DNA from: an uncultured Eubacteriales bacterium
GTDB lineage: Bacteria; Bacillota; Clostridia; Oscillospirales; CAG-272
Length of the DNA: 64,000 nt
Assembly: GCA_934371135.1 (NCBI GenBank)
Contig: CAKRNO010000001.1
Coordinates: 62,001 to 126,000 of the forward strand
Direction: 5' to 3'
Part shown: positions 8,143 through 15,724 of the stretch, one piece after another
How the letters are laid out: each line of letters starts with the position of its first letter
How positions within the stretch are numbered: position 1 is the first letter of the stretch
Made by a program: the position numbers and the translations under genes
The notes under the pieces: model-generated
Seen by the model: only the letters and a program-made list of their open reading frames with translations
Database searches by the model: none
Told to the model about the DNA's origin: nothing

Positions 8143-8484
8143 ATGGATAAGATTGAGGCTTTTGTAAACGAGCAACTCAAGGAAAATGTCCCTGAGTTCA
8201 ATGTTGGTGATACCGTTCGGGTACACAACAGAATCAAGGAAGGTGCCAAGACCAGAATTCAGATGTATGAAGGCACGGTCATCGCGAAGCGCGGCGGCGG
8301 GATCTCCGCTACCTTTACCGTAAGACGTGTTTCTTACGGCTGCGGCGTTGAAAAGACCTTCCCGATCCACTCTCCCAATGTAGAGAAGGTAGAGGTTATC
8401 CGCCACGGTTCCGTCCGTCGCGCGAAGCTCTTCTATCTGCGTGACAGAGTTGGTAAGGCCGCGAAGGTAAAAGAGAAGATCTGA
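8143..8484 (+). CDS. rplS: 50S ribosomal protein bL19
   Basis: bL19 lies at the 30S-50S interface. The 113-residue product is standard length, with the conserved VRVHNRIKEGAKTRIQ, FEGTVIAKRGGG-like (MYEGTVIAKRGGG) and TFPIHSPNVEKVEV blocks and a basic C terminus containing RRAKLFYLRDRVGKAAKVKE. The start follows AAGGAGGG with 7 bases spacing; an upstream ATG at 8062 lies in the leader and is rejected. It is monocistronic between its own promoter and a strong terminator, and not co-transcribed with the oppositely oriented lepB-rbgA genes. Confidence 0.98.
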   Translation: MDKIEAFVNEQLKENVPEFNVGDTVRVHNRIKEGAKTRIQMYEGTVIAKRGGGISATFTVRRVSYGCGVEKTFPIHSPNVEKVEVIRHGSVRRAKLFYLRDRVGKAAKVKEKI

Positions 8485-8503
8485 TTTCCTCGTCGGCAAA
8501 TAG

Positions 8504-8535
8504 AAAACGACCGCTGCTCTGTCAGCGGTCGTTTT
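8504..8535 (+). terminator. intrinsic terminator of rplS
   Basis: 13-bp stem AAAACGACCGCTG / CAGCGGTCGTTTT with loop CTCTGT; the T-run forms the 3' end of the stem. The A-run on the 5' arm lets it also work for the converging HIT gene. Confidence 0.9.
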
Positions 8536-8612
8536 CTGTATCCGTCGTTGGGCGTGCGCAGGGGAGCCTGCTGTCTGCGGCGGTCTCCCGCGCGGTACCC
8601 GCGCGCCCGGGC

Positions 8613-8951
8613 TTATGCCATGCGTTCGGGGAGCTTGGCACCGCCGAGCAGGTGGAAATGCAGATGGCGGACAGACTGACAGCCGTCTTCACCGACGTTG
8701 GTGATGACGCGGTAGCCGTTCCGGAGCCCGAGTGCCTTTGCCACCTCCGGGATCGCCTCCATCACGCGGCGGACGGTTTCGCTGTTTTCGGGGGTCACCT
8801 CGTCCAGGGAGGCAATGTGCTTTTTCGGTACGATGAGGACGTGTACGGGCGCTTGCGGCTGGATGTCGCGGAAAGCGAAAACGTCGTCGTTCTCATAAAC
8901 CTTGGCGGACGGGATTTCTCCCGCGATGATCTTACAAAACAGGCAATCCAT
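8613..8951 (-). CDS. HIT family purine nucleoside phosphoramidase (HinT-like)
   Basis: The 112 residues begin with CLFCKIIAGEIPS and end with the histidine-triad motif HLHFH at 96-100, the nucleotide-phosphate-binding active site. HinT-type enzymes hydrolyse nucleoside phosphoramidates and adenylylated side products. The zinc-type N-terminal C3 and C6 are present. It is transcribed alone from a promoter in the short divergent gap to the FkbM gene. Confidence 0.95.
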   Translation of the reverse strand: MDCLFCKIIAGEIPSAKVYENDDVFAFRDIQPQAPVHVLIVPKKHIASLDEVTPENSETVRRVMEAIPEVAKALGLRNGYRVITNVGEDGCQSVRHLHFHLLGGAKLPERMA

Positions 8952-8982
8952 GATTGTTTACCTCACTTTTTAATCTACACAC

Positions 8983-9011
8983 AGTGTAGCACACACCGAT
9001 CGCTGTTGCAA
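8983..9011 (-). promoter_or_regulatory. promoter of the HIT gene
   Basis: Minus strand: -35 TTGCAA (9006-9011), 17-base spacer, -10 TACACT (8983-8988). Confidence 0.65.
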
Positions 9012-9022
9012 GGGGAGGATGT

Positions 9023-10141
9023 ATGAAGTCGTATATTTTGCCGCCCCCTGGCGGCGTGACGGACGTGTGGGCACGTCTTGAAGCCGAGACACGCCCGATC
9101 GTCGTCTGGGGCATGGGTAACGGTGCCGATAAGCTGCTCCGCGTATGTGGGGAGCGGGGCATCACCGTCGCGGATTTTGTCGCGTCGGACGGGTTCGTGC
9201 GCGGGCAGTCGTTTCATGACAGACGCGTGCTTTCCTTTGCCGAGGTGCGTGAAAAATATGCGTCTCCCCTGATCGTGATGGCTTTCGGGAGTGCACGCCC
9301 GGAGGTACTCTCTTACGTTGAGGAGATCGCCGGGGCGTTTACGCTCCTGGTGCCGGATCTCCCGGTCGCGGGGGAGGGGCTGTTCGACGTGGCGTATTAC
9401 AGAACGCATTATGAGGCTTTCCGCACCGTGTGCGACAGCCTGGCAGATGATACCTCGCGCTCGCTCTATGCGGCGCTGGTCATCGGCAAGCTCACAGGGG
9501 ACCCCGGGGTGCTCCTCGATGCCTGGACAGACCCGCGCGGGACGGCAGAGCTCCTAGGCGTCACGGAGATAAAGGCTTATATCGATGTAGGTGCTTATCG
9601 GGGAGATACGCTCGTGGAGCTCATCGGGGCGGGTGCGCCGCTGACGCAGGCGCTTTGTGTGGAGCCGGACGTAAAAAATTTCCGGAAGCTGGAGCAGACG
9701 GCGGCGACGTTGGCACCGCTCCCGGTCACCTGCGTCCATGCTGCGGCGTGGGACAGCGAGGGGACGGGCTGCTTTTTCGGGAGCGGGAACCGGAACGCCT
9801 CTCTCTGTAACGCCTCGTTTGAAAACCGACCGGCAGACACGCGCCTTGTGCGTATCGACACGCTCGCGGCGGGGCTCACGCCCGACTATATCAAATACGA
9901 TACCGAGGGCGCGGAGGTGCCGGGGCTCCTCGGCGCTGCGCTGACGATCCGCCGTGCGTCACCCAAACTGCGCGTGGCGGCCTATCACCGCACGGAGGAT
10001 CTCATCCGCCTGCCGCAACTGCTGACGGAGCTTTGCCCCGACAGTCTGCTGTACCTGCGTCGCAAGAGGTGTCTCCCGGCATGGGAGGCGGATCTCATCG
10101 TGCTACCGAAGGGAGAAAGGGCAAAAAATGAAACCGTTTGA
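9023..10141 (+). CDS. FkbM-family SAM-dependent methyltransferase with N-terminal nucleotide-binding-like domain
   Basis: Two parts are visible in 372 residues. Residues 1-110 contain a strand-glycine-loop VVWGMGNGADKLL (27-39), like the sugar-nucleotide or PglD-type N-terminal folds that often accompany glycan enzymes. Residues 183-365 are an FkbM methyltransferase, with DVGAYRGDT (188-196) as the SAM motif, VEPD (213-216), and IKYDTEGAE (290-298) corresponding to the family IKIDVEGAE. The substrate is unknown; related enzymes act on sugars or glycolipids. The SD GGGGAGG precedes the start. Its last 14 bases overlap the U32 gene, so the two are coupled. Confidence 0.85.
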   Translation: MKSYILPPPGGVTDVWARLEAETRPIVVWGMGNGADKLLRVCGERGITVADFVASDGFVRGQSFHDRRVLSFAEVREKYASPLIVMAFGSARPEVLSYVEEIAGAFTLLVPDLPVAGEGLFDVAYYRTHYEAFRTVCDSLADDTSRSLYAALVIGKLTGDPGVLLDAWTDPRGTAELLGVTEIKAYIDVGAYRGDTLVELIGAGAPLTQALCVEPDVKNFRKLEQTAATLAPLPVTCVHAAAWDSEGTGCFFGSGNRNASLCNASFENRPADTRLVRIDTLAAGLTPDYIKYDTEGAEVPGLLGAALTIRRASPKLRVAAYHRTEDLIRLPQLLTELCPDSLLYLRRKRCLPAWEADLIVLPKGERAKNETV

Positions 10142-11399
10142 GGGAAGACGACCGGAGCTGCTGGCTCCGGCGGGCAATTTTGAGAAAATGGAGGCGGCGA
10201 TACGCTACGGCGCAGACGCGGTCTATCTCGCGGGGCACGCCTTCGGGATGCGTTCCGCGGCAGACAATTTCAGCGATGAAGAACTCGCGGCGGCGATCGC
10301 TTACGCGCATGAACGCGGCGTGCGGGTCTATGTGACGGTGAATACGGCACCGCGCGACGCGGAATATCCGGCGCTCGCGGCGTACCTGCGGCGCCTCGGG
10401 GAGCTCGCGCCCGATGCGCTCATTGTCGCAGACCTTGGTGTGTTTTCGCTCTGCCGGGAGCTACTACCGGAGATGGAGCTCCATGTCTCCACCCAGGCGA
10501 ACAGCGTCTCTGCCGCGGATGTGCGCGCGTGGGGGCGCCTCGGGGCGAAGCGCGTGGTGCTCTCGCGGGAACTGACGCTGGAGGAGATCCGCGCCATCCG
10601 TGCGGCGGTCCCACCGGAGACGGAGCTTGAGTGTTTTATCCACGGCTCCATGTGTATTTCCTACAGTGGCAGGTGCCTGCTCTCCAACTATCTTTGCGGG
10701 CGTGATGCCAACCACGGCGCCTGTGCACAGCCCTGCCGCTGGGAATACAAGATCCGGCACACGTCGTATGAACTCGTCGAGCGCGAACGTCCCGATCTCC
10801 CCATCCCGATTGAGGAGGAGGCAGGGGAGACCTTTGTGATGTCGAGCCGCGATCTCTCGATGATTGCCCATGTGCCGGAGCTGATGGAAGCAGGTATCGC
10901 CTCCTTCAAAATCGAGGGGCGCATGAAGAGCGCTTATTACACTGCCGTTGTCACGAACGTGTATCGTATGGCAATCGATGCGGCGCTCCGCGGTGACCGT
11001 TCGGTCGATCCGCTCTGGCTGCGCGAGCTCGACAGTGTGTCCCATCGCGAGTATGATACCGGCTATTTTTACGCCGATGCCCGCGCGGAGGCACTCACCT
11101 GCAAAAAGAGCGGTTACATCCGTGAGAAGGCATATCTTGCCACGATCCTCTCCTATGACACAGCGACCGGGGAGGCAAAATGTATCCAGCGGAACAAGGT
11201 CTCCCTGGGAGACACGATGGAGCTGCTTACCCCGGGCAGGGTGGGGAGAGCGCTCGTGTGCGAGCGCCTGTTCGATGAGGCACACACGGAGATCCCGTCT
11301 ACGCCCCATCCCGCTATGATCTACTATCTCCCGGTACCGTTCCCGGTGAAGCCGGGCGATATTCTCCGCGGAGGCGACTCTGCCGGTACGGCAAAATAA
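10128..11399 (+). CDS. U32 family protein (TrhP-like tRNA/rRNA hydroxylation family)
   Basis: Annotated as peptidase family U32, but characterised members (TrhP, RlhA, UbiU/V) are Fe-S proteins that hydroxylate RNA or quinone precursors. The 423 residues begin RPELLAPAGNFEKMEAAIRYGADAVYL-like and carry the Cys cluster C176, C183, C190, C199 and C203 in the HGSMC...SGRC...GACAQPCRW region. It is followed by SSRDLSMI and FKIEGRMKS. The tRNA 5-hydroxyuridine role is the closest fit for a Firmicutes member, by inference. It starts inside the FkbM gene end and finishes at a strong terminator. Confidence 0.88.
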   Translation: MKPFEGRRPELLAPAGNFEKMEAAIRYGADAVYLAGHAFGMRSAADNFSDEELAAAIAYAHERGVRVYVTVNTAPRDAEYPALAAYLRRLGELAPDALIVADLGVFSLCRELLPEMELHVSTQANSVSAADVRAWGRLGAKRVVLSRELTLEEIRAIRAAVPPETELECFIHGSMCISYSGRCLLSNYLCGRDANHGACAQPCRWEYKIRHTSYELVERERPDLPIPIEEEAGETFVMSSRDLSMIAHVPELMEAGIASFKIEGRMKSAYYTAVVTNVYRMAIDAALRGDRSVDPLWLRELDSVSHREYDTGYFYADARAEALTCKKSGYIREKAYLATILSYDTATGEAKCIQRNKVSLGDTMELLTPGRVGRALVCERLFDEAHTEIPSTPHPAMIYYLPVPFPVKPGDILRGGDSAGTAK

Positions 11400-11423
11400 C
11401 AAGCGGCACCGCCGCAGAAATGC

Positions 11424-11452
11424 AAAACAGCCCGTTCCCGCGGGCTGTTTTT
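11424..11452 (+). terminator. intrinsic terminator after the U32 gene
   Basis: 11-bp stem AAAACAGCCCG / CGGGCTGTTTT with a 6-base loop, followed by T. The symmetrical A/T ends make it usable by ung from the other side. Confidence 0.9.
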
Positions 11453-11458
11453 GTGTGT

Positions 11459-12142
11459 TTATACCGGCTGGTCGAGGACGGACTCCCAGCGGATAGGGGT
11501 CATGCCGTTCTCAATCAGAAAGTGATTGCATTTTGAGAAGTGCCTGCACCCGAAAAAGCCGTTGTAGGCGGAGAGCGGCGAGGGGTGCACCGTTTCCAGG
11601 ATGAGGTGGCGCGGATTGGTGATCAGGCTCTTTTTGGACCTGGCATTGCCGCCCCACAGCAAAAAGACGATGGGGTGGTCGGCGTCGTTGAGTGAACGTA
11701 TGACGGCGTCGGTAAAGATCTCCCAGCCGTGCCCCTTGTGGCTCTGCGGCGCGCCGGCACGGACGGTGAGGGTGGTGTTCAGGAGCAGGACTCCTTGGTC
11801 TGCCCAGCTTTGCAGGTAGCCGCCCTTTGGTTTCGGCATCCCGATGTCATCGGCGAGCTCACGGTAGATGTTGCAGAGCGACGGCGGCGGCTCTACCCCC
11901 GGCTGAACGGAAAAGCACAGACCGTGCGCCTGCCCGGGACCGTGATAGGGGTCCTGCCCGAGGATGACGGCTTTGACCTTGGCATACGGCGTGCTTTTCA
12001 GAGCGTTGAAAATATGATACATATCGGGGTAGATACGTCGCGTCGCGTATTCTTCTTTCAGAAATATGTGCAGGGCACGGTAATAGTCTTTCTGGAATTC
12101 TCCCCCGATGACGTCGTCCCAGTCGTTCCCGATTTTCGGCAT
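11459..12142 (-). CDS. ung: uracil-DNA glycosylase
   Basis: Removes uracil from DNA in base-excision repair. The 227-residue family-1 enzyme has the water-activating loop GQDPYHGPGQAHGLCFSV (Asp64 at 62-67), PPPSLCNIY, LLLNTTLTV, the LLWGGNA uracil-binding segment and the DNA-intercalating HPSPLSA loop at 186-192. Monocistronic between an upstream promoter and the shared terminator. Confidence 0.97.
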   Translation of the reverse strand: MPKIGNDWDDVIGGEFQKDYYRALHIFLKEEYATRRIYPDMYHIFNALKSTPYAKVKAVILGQDPYHGPGQAHGLCFSVQPGVEPPPSLCNIYRELADDIGMPKPKGGYLQSWADQGVLLLNTTLTVRAGAPQSHKGHGWEIFTDAVIRSLNDADHPIVFLLWGGNARSKKSLITNPRHLILETVHPSPLSAYNGFFGCRHFSKCNHFLIENGMTPIRWESVLDQPV

Positions 12143-12169
12143 AAAAATCCCCTCTCCGGCTTTTTTCTC

Positions 12170-12198
12170 ATTGTAGCACAGAGAGGGGGAAAAAACAA
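12170..12198 (-). promoter_or_regulatory. probable promoter of ung
   Basis: Minus strand: -35 TTGTTT (12193-12198), 17 bases, -10 TACAAT (12170-12175); it lies right at the end of the upstream S1-protein gene. Confidence 0.5.
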
Positions 12199-12199
12199 G

Positions 12200-13129
12200 T
12201 CAGCAGAAGACGCTTTCGATGACGCGCTCGCAGCAGGAGGGGGAGTATCGCCAGGTGTCCATGTGGGTATGTTCTTTTGTGTCGGTGAAGTATCGCATCG
12301 GGGTGACAGTCCCGCCCGCGGCAGAATCGATGATGATCAGCTTGATCTTCATCTTTTCCGGCAGGATGCTCTTGATGTAAACGGCGGCGATCTGGTTGAC
12401 CTCGACTCCCTCCTTCAGCTCGGCGAGCCCCGCGAGGTTCGGAGTGAGCTCCACAAAAATGCCGTAGGGCTCGATGGAACGAACGATGCCCGCCACGGTC
12501 TGCCCCGGGGTAAAGAGCGCGGCGTTTTCCTCCCAGTTGCCAAGCAGCTCACGGTGGGAGACGTAGATACGACCTTCTTCATCGATGTTTTTCACGACTG
12601 TGAAGATACGGTCGCCGGGGGAGAAGCGGACGCGCGGATGAGAAATACGCGAGACGGAAATGCTGTCGATCGAGAGCAGGGAAATGAGCCCGCAGCCGAT
12701 ATCCACGAACGCCCCGAAGTTCTCGAGATGGGTGACGGCGGCGGGGATGATGTCGCCCGGGATGAGCCCCGACACATAGTGTTCCATGCAGTCCTTCTGC
12801 GCTTCACGCCGTGAGAGTACCGCGGAGACACCGTCGGCGTCACGCTCGAAGCCGATGATCTTGAAGCAGACGGGCTTGCCGACGCGGGTGAGGACGGCGA
12901 TGTCCTTGACCGTCTCCCCGGGGCGGCAGTAGACGACCTCCTCGCGCGGCATTTTGCCCGGGATGCCGCCGAGATCGAAATGCAGACAAAAATTGCTGTC
13001 GCAAAGCAGGGCGACGGATTCCAGGATCTTTCCGCGTTCCATGGCTTTTTCAAGCCCGGCACGCCCTTGGAGATACTCTGCATTTTCTGCCCCCATGAGC
13101 AGGGATCCTTCTGGTTGATACGGATACAT
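12200..13129 (-). CDS. multi-S1-domain RNA-binding protein (S1-like, not the main ribosomal S1)
   Basis: The 309-residue protein has two clear S1 OB folds at about 124-195 (GDIIPAAVTHLENFGAFVDIG) and 207-268 (GQTVAGIVRSIEPYGIFVEL). A weaker S1-like segment lies at 35-105. Such S1-like proteins are widespread in Clostridia and probably bind mRNA or ribosomes; the fused IspH-S1 protein at 51119-53206 is the likely main S1. The start at 13129 follows GAGGTG; the upstream in-frame extension to 13441 crosses the neighbour's terminator and is rejected. The C-terminal 40 residues are Cys-containing and unrelated to S1. Confidence 0.82.
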   Translation of the reverse strand: MYPYQPEGSLLMGAENAEYLQGRAGLEKAMERGKILESVALLCDSNFCLHFDLGGIPGKMPREEVVYCRPGETVKDIAVLTRVGKPVCFKIIGFERDADGVSAVLSRREAQKDCMEHYVSGLIPGDIIPAAVTHLENFGAFVDIGCGLISLLSIDSISVSRISHPRVRFSPGDRIFTVVKNIDEEGRIYVSHRELLGNWEENAALFTPGQTVAGIVRSIEPYGIFVELTPNLAGLAELKEGVEVNQIAAVYIKSILPEKMKIKLIIIDSAAGGTVTPMRYFTDTKEHTHMDTWRYSPSCCERVIESVFC

Positions 13130-13233
13130 AGCATACACCTCTTTTTTGTAGTCTTTTGTTTGTGATACAATACCAAGATATGAGAGAGGTTGTCCTGCCA
13201 TGACCCATTCGACAAAACTAGAAGAAACATAAG

Positions 13234-13262
13234 AAAAAACACCCGTTTGTGACCGGGTGTTT
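13234..13262 (-). terminator. terminator of the acyl-ACP thioesterase gene
   Basis: Minus strand: AAACACCCG / CGGGTGTTT stem followed by six T (A-run at 13234-13239). Confidence 0.85.
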
Positions 13263-13278
13263 CGGGGGCGTCGGATGG

Positions 13279-13995
13279 TTACAGGTCTGCTACGGTAAGG
13301 GACGCCTCGGCATTGATCTCGCCGTCCGCACGGACCGTGCGGAAGCCGTAGGAGCCGTCGGGGAGAGAGGTGCGAAAGACCGTCAGCGTCTCGCCGAGCG
13401 GTGCGTCTTTCTGAAACCGGATGGAAAAATGGGGGATCCATTTGCCCGTCATATCAAGAAATCCCGCGAACAGATCGGGGTAATAGGTATTGTTGAGGTG
13501 CAGGTTACGGTCGGTCTGCCCGTAGGTGACGGTATAGGTACCGACCCGCTCCATCGCGTCCGTGTGGGGGAGAGGGAAGCGCTTCATCCGGTAGGCGGGC
13601 AGGGGCATCTGGACAAAGTTGGAGGGGTAATCCTCGAACCGCTGCAGCGCTTTGGTTCCAATGTCGATGAGCCCGAATTGACCGAGCCCCTCGGCAATCA
13701 GCCCGTCTTCTCCGCGGAGTGCATAGTAGCGGGGAAAAAGGAAACCGCGCCCGATACAGCCGCAGCTTTCGCTTTCCAGTACCTCGTAGGTGCGGATTGG
13801 GCGACGCAGGGTAACATCCATCGCCGTAAGTACAAATGCTTTTCCATGTGCCCGCATTTCCTCATTGGACGGTCCCTCGTTATGCAACTGCCCGTTGGCG
13901 GCGATCTGCAGATAACGCAGGAGAGCGGATGGGCGGCAGACCCCGTTCAGATCCTCGTCATGAATATCCGCGACAATTTGGCTGACCCAACTCAT
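13279..13995 (-). CDS. acyl-ACP thioesterase (PF01643 family)
   Basis: Hydrolyses acyl-ACP to release fatty acids. The 238-residue double-hotdog protein shows LLRYLQIAANGQLHNEG in the N-terminal hotdog helix, then SESCGCIGRGFLFPRYYAL and YGQTDRNLHLNNTYYPDL. The last holds the N-x-H pair (HLNN) of the second hotdog active site. The start at 13995 follows GGAGAG; the ORF continues 29 codons upstream, but that stretch contains the promoter. It is a single-gene unit with a promoter and a terminator. Confidence 0.88.
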   Translation of the reverse strand: MSWVSQIVADIHDEDLNGVCRPSALLRYLQIAANGQLHNEGPSNEEMRAHGKAFVLTAMDVTLRRPIRTYEVLESESCGCIGRGFLFPRYYALRGEDGLIAEGLGQFGLIDIGTKALQRFEDYPSNFVQMPLPAYRMKRFPLPHTDAMERVGTYTVTYGQTDRNLHLNNTYYPDLFAGFLDMTGKWIPHFSIRFQKDAPLGETLTVFRTSLPDGSYGFRTVRADGEINAEASLTVADL

Positions 13996-14028
13996 ATTTC
14001 TCTCCGATCCTGTGGTATGAATGATATG

Positions 14029-14057
14029 AGTATAGTCTTTCTCCCGGGAAAAGTCAA
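14029..14057 (-). promoter_or_regulatory. promoter of the thioesterase gene
   Basis: Minus strand: -35 TTGACT (14052-14057), 17-base spacer, -10 TATACT (14029-14034). Confidence 0.7.
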
Positions 14058-14078
14058 GTTGTAACGGCACCGTCCGTC

Positions 14079-14486
14079 TCAAACATTCGGCTTCAGGCTG
14101 CCGGGGAGCGTCGGAGGAGGAGGCGGTGCGACGGTATGGGGCGTCAGACCGAAGCTGACGGAAATGGCACCGTCCACCTTCTGCATCAGGGCATCGGGGA
14201 GATGCCCCATCTTTTCGCGCAGACGCTGTTTATCCAGTGTGCGGATCTGCTCCAGCAGGATGACAGAATCCCGTGTCAGTCCCACGTCAGATGCAAAGAT
14301 ATCAATATGTGTCGGCAGTTTGGCTTTCCCCAGCTTACTCGTAATGGCGGCGGCAATGACCGTCGGGCTGTAGCGGTTCCCGACATCGTTCTGGACGATC
14401 AGTACAGGGCGCAGACCGCCTTGCTCACTCCCCACGACAGGGGACAGGTCCGCATAATAGATATCACCGCGTTTTATGTTCATCAT
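14079..14486 (-). CDS. ndoA: MazF/NdoA-type endoribonuclease without a visible antitoxin gene
   Basis: The 135-residue product is very close to Firmicutes EndoA. IKRGDIYYADLSPVVGSEQGGLRPVLIVQND carries the catalytic Arg, and SPTVIAAAITSKLGKAKLPTHIDI and SVILLEQIRTLDKQRL carry the catalytic Thr/Ser-Arg loop. The C terminus has an unusual proline stretch (PPPPPTLPGSL). The start is uncertain. The family begins at MNIKRGD (14483 or 14486) but no SD is near, and an AAAGGA abuts an in-frame ATG at 14507. No EndoAI-like ribbon-helix-helix gene lies in the 180 bases upstream, and none is downstream. Confidence 0.9.
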   Translation of the reverse strand: MMNIKRGDIYYADLSPVVGSEQGGLRPVLIVQNDVGNRYSPTVIAAAITSKLGKAKLPTHIDIFASDVGLTRDSVILLEQIRTLDKQRLREKMGHLPDALMQKVDGAISVSFGLTPHTVAPPPPPTLPGSLKPNV

Positions 14487-14620
14487 GGCGCTTTGCGCGT
14501 AACGCATTCCTTTCTGTGACTCGGCATCCCGTGTATTCAGTCTCCCCGCTGAACGGAACTTTTAATCACCAATTTTGGAATTCTCTCACTGTTAGGGTAT
14601 TTTGAAAACCCTCCGTATGT

Positions 14621-14665
14621 GAAAAGACCGCCTCCTGACGGGTACCCCATCGGAAAACGGTCTTT
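14621..14665 (-). terminator. probable terminator of the DUF378 gene
   Basis: Minus strand: AAAGACCG (right side, 14658-14665) pairs with CGGTCTTT (14623-14630), with a long loop in which GGGTACCC can form a second small stem; four T follow. Confidence 0.6.
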
Positions 14666-14669
14666 CTTT

Positions 14670-14885
14670 TTATTCGGCGTCGGAGATCGCCTCTTCGCGA
14701 GGACGGAAGAGCAGAGAAATGCACCAGATCCCCGCGAGTGCCACGATCGTGTAGATGATCCGGGCGACGACAGAGCCCTGACCGCCGCAGATCCATGCGA
14801 CGATATCAAAGGAGAAGAGTCCGATGCTCCCCCAGTTCAGGGCGCCGATGATGGTCAGAATCAAAGCAATTCTGTCAAGAATCAT
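14670..14885 (-). CDS. DUF378 small membrane protein (YuzA-like)
   Basis: The 71 residues have two hydrophobic segments (LDRIALILTIIGALNWGSIGLF and ARIIYTIVALAGIWCISLLF). The family hallmark GALNWGSIGLFSFDIVA is present, and the tail is acidic. The start at 14885 follows a GGGGGAT SD; the longer ORF upstream is spurious. Function is unknown. It lies 85 bases after sigK on the same strand and ends at a terminator; co-expression with sigK is possible but unproven. Confidence 0.85.
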   Translation of the reverse strand: MILDRIALILTIIGALNWGSIGLFSFDIVAWICGGQGSVVARIIYTIVALAGIWCISLLFRPREEAISDAE

Positions 14886-14970
14886 TGAAAATATCCCCCT
14901 AATGTGAAATACGAAACGATGTTCGTCGGGGGTAGTATGTGTGTCCCGGCACTGTACTATACGCCGAGCT

Positions 14971-15669
14971 TCATGGTTTTTCCTCCTCTGTGATCTCGCC
15001 CCGCAGTGCCTCCAATGCCTTTTTTTCGATACGGGAAACATAAGAACGGGAGATCCCGAGATGCTTTGCTACCTCGCGCTGGGTTTTGGGCGCAATGCCG
15101 GAGAGTCCGTAGCGCAGGCAGATGATCTCCCGTTCCCGGTCATCCAGTGCACGGAACAGAAGGCGCCGCACCTTTTCGTTGGTCATTTTTTTATCGAGTT
15201 CTTCCGGGATATCGCAATCGTCGGAAATAATATCGATGTAGGTCAGCGGGTTTCCGTCACGGTCGACGTCGATGGTCTCCGAGAGGGAAACCTCGAGGCT
15301 TTGCTTTTTCTGAGAACGAAAGTACATCAGAATTTCGTTCTGAATACATTTTGCCCCATAGGTGGCGAACCTTGCACCGTTACCGGAGCGAAAGGAATCG
15401 ATGGCTTTGATCAGACCTATGGAGCCGATGGAAATAAGCTCATCCGGATTGGGAGCGTTCGTGTAGTATTTCCGGACGATATGTGCCACAAGCCGCAGGT
15501 TGTGTTCAATCAGGGTAGCACGCGCGCCCTCGTCATGCTCCTCCTCCACTTTTCTGAACAGCTCTGCTTCCTCCTCCCGCCCGAGGGGCGGCGGAAAGTT
15601 CTGCCCGGTTGAAATCCCGAGGACGATCGACGCGAAGAAATGTATGATGCGCTCGAATAATGCAAGCAT
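14971..15669 (-). CDS. sigK: sporulation sigma factor sigma-K (pro-sigma-K)
   Basis: Late mother-cell sigma factor. The 232 residues align with B. subtilis SigK. A hydrophobic N-terminal pro-region (LFERIIHFFASIVLG, about 4-18) comes first, then the NFPPPLGREEE motif. Region 2 has HNLRLVAHIVRKY and DELISIGSIGLIKAIDSF, and region 4 has LDDREREIICLRYGLSG and TQREVAKHLGISRSYVSRIEKKALEAL. The gene is continuous, with no skin element. The SD GGAGG at about 15675-15680 sets the start at 15669. A terminator for the upstream regulator gene ends directly against this SD, so sigK needs a promoter at or inside that hairpin. Confidence 0.95.
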   Translation of the reverse strand: MLALFERIIHFFASIVLGISTGQNFPPPLGREEEAELFRKVEEEHDEGARATLIEHNLRLVAHIVRKYYTNAPNPDELISIGSIGLIKAIDSFRSGNGARFATYGAKCIQNEILMYFRSQKKQSLEVSLSETIDVDRDGNPLTYIDIISDDCDIPEELDKKMTNEKVRRLLFRALDDREREIICLRYGLSGIAPKTQREVAKHLGISRSYVSRIEKKALEALRGEITEEEKP

Positions 15670-15680
15670 GGCAACCTCCA

Positions 15681-15713
15681 AAAAAATCCGCATACGACAC
15701 AGCGTATGCGGAT
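15681..15713 (-). terminator. terminator of the degenerate-receiver regulator gene, abutting the sigK SD
   Basis: Minus strand: 11-bp stem ATCCGCATACG / CGTATGCGGAT with a 6-base loop, followed at once by six T and then GGAGG of sigK. Confidence 0.85.
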
Positions 15714-15724
15714 GCGAGCTTGTA

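Noticed and set aside
14971..15669. Possible skin-type interruption of sigK
   Set aside because: The reading frame is continuous from the pro-sequence through region 4, with no recombinase gene nearby.
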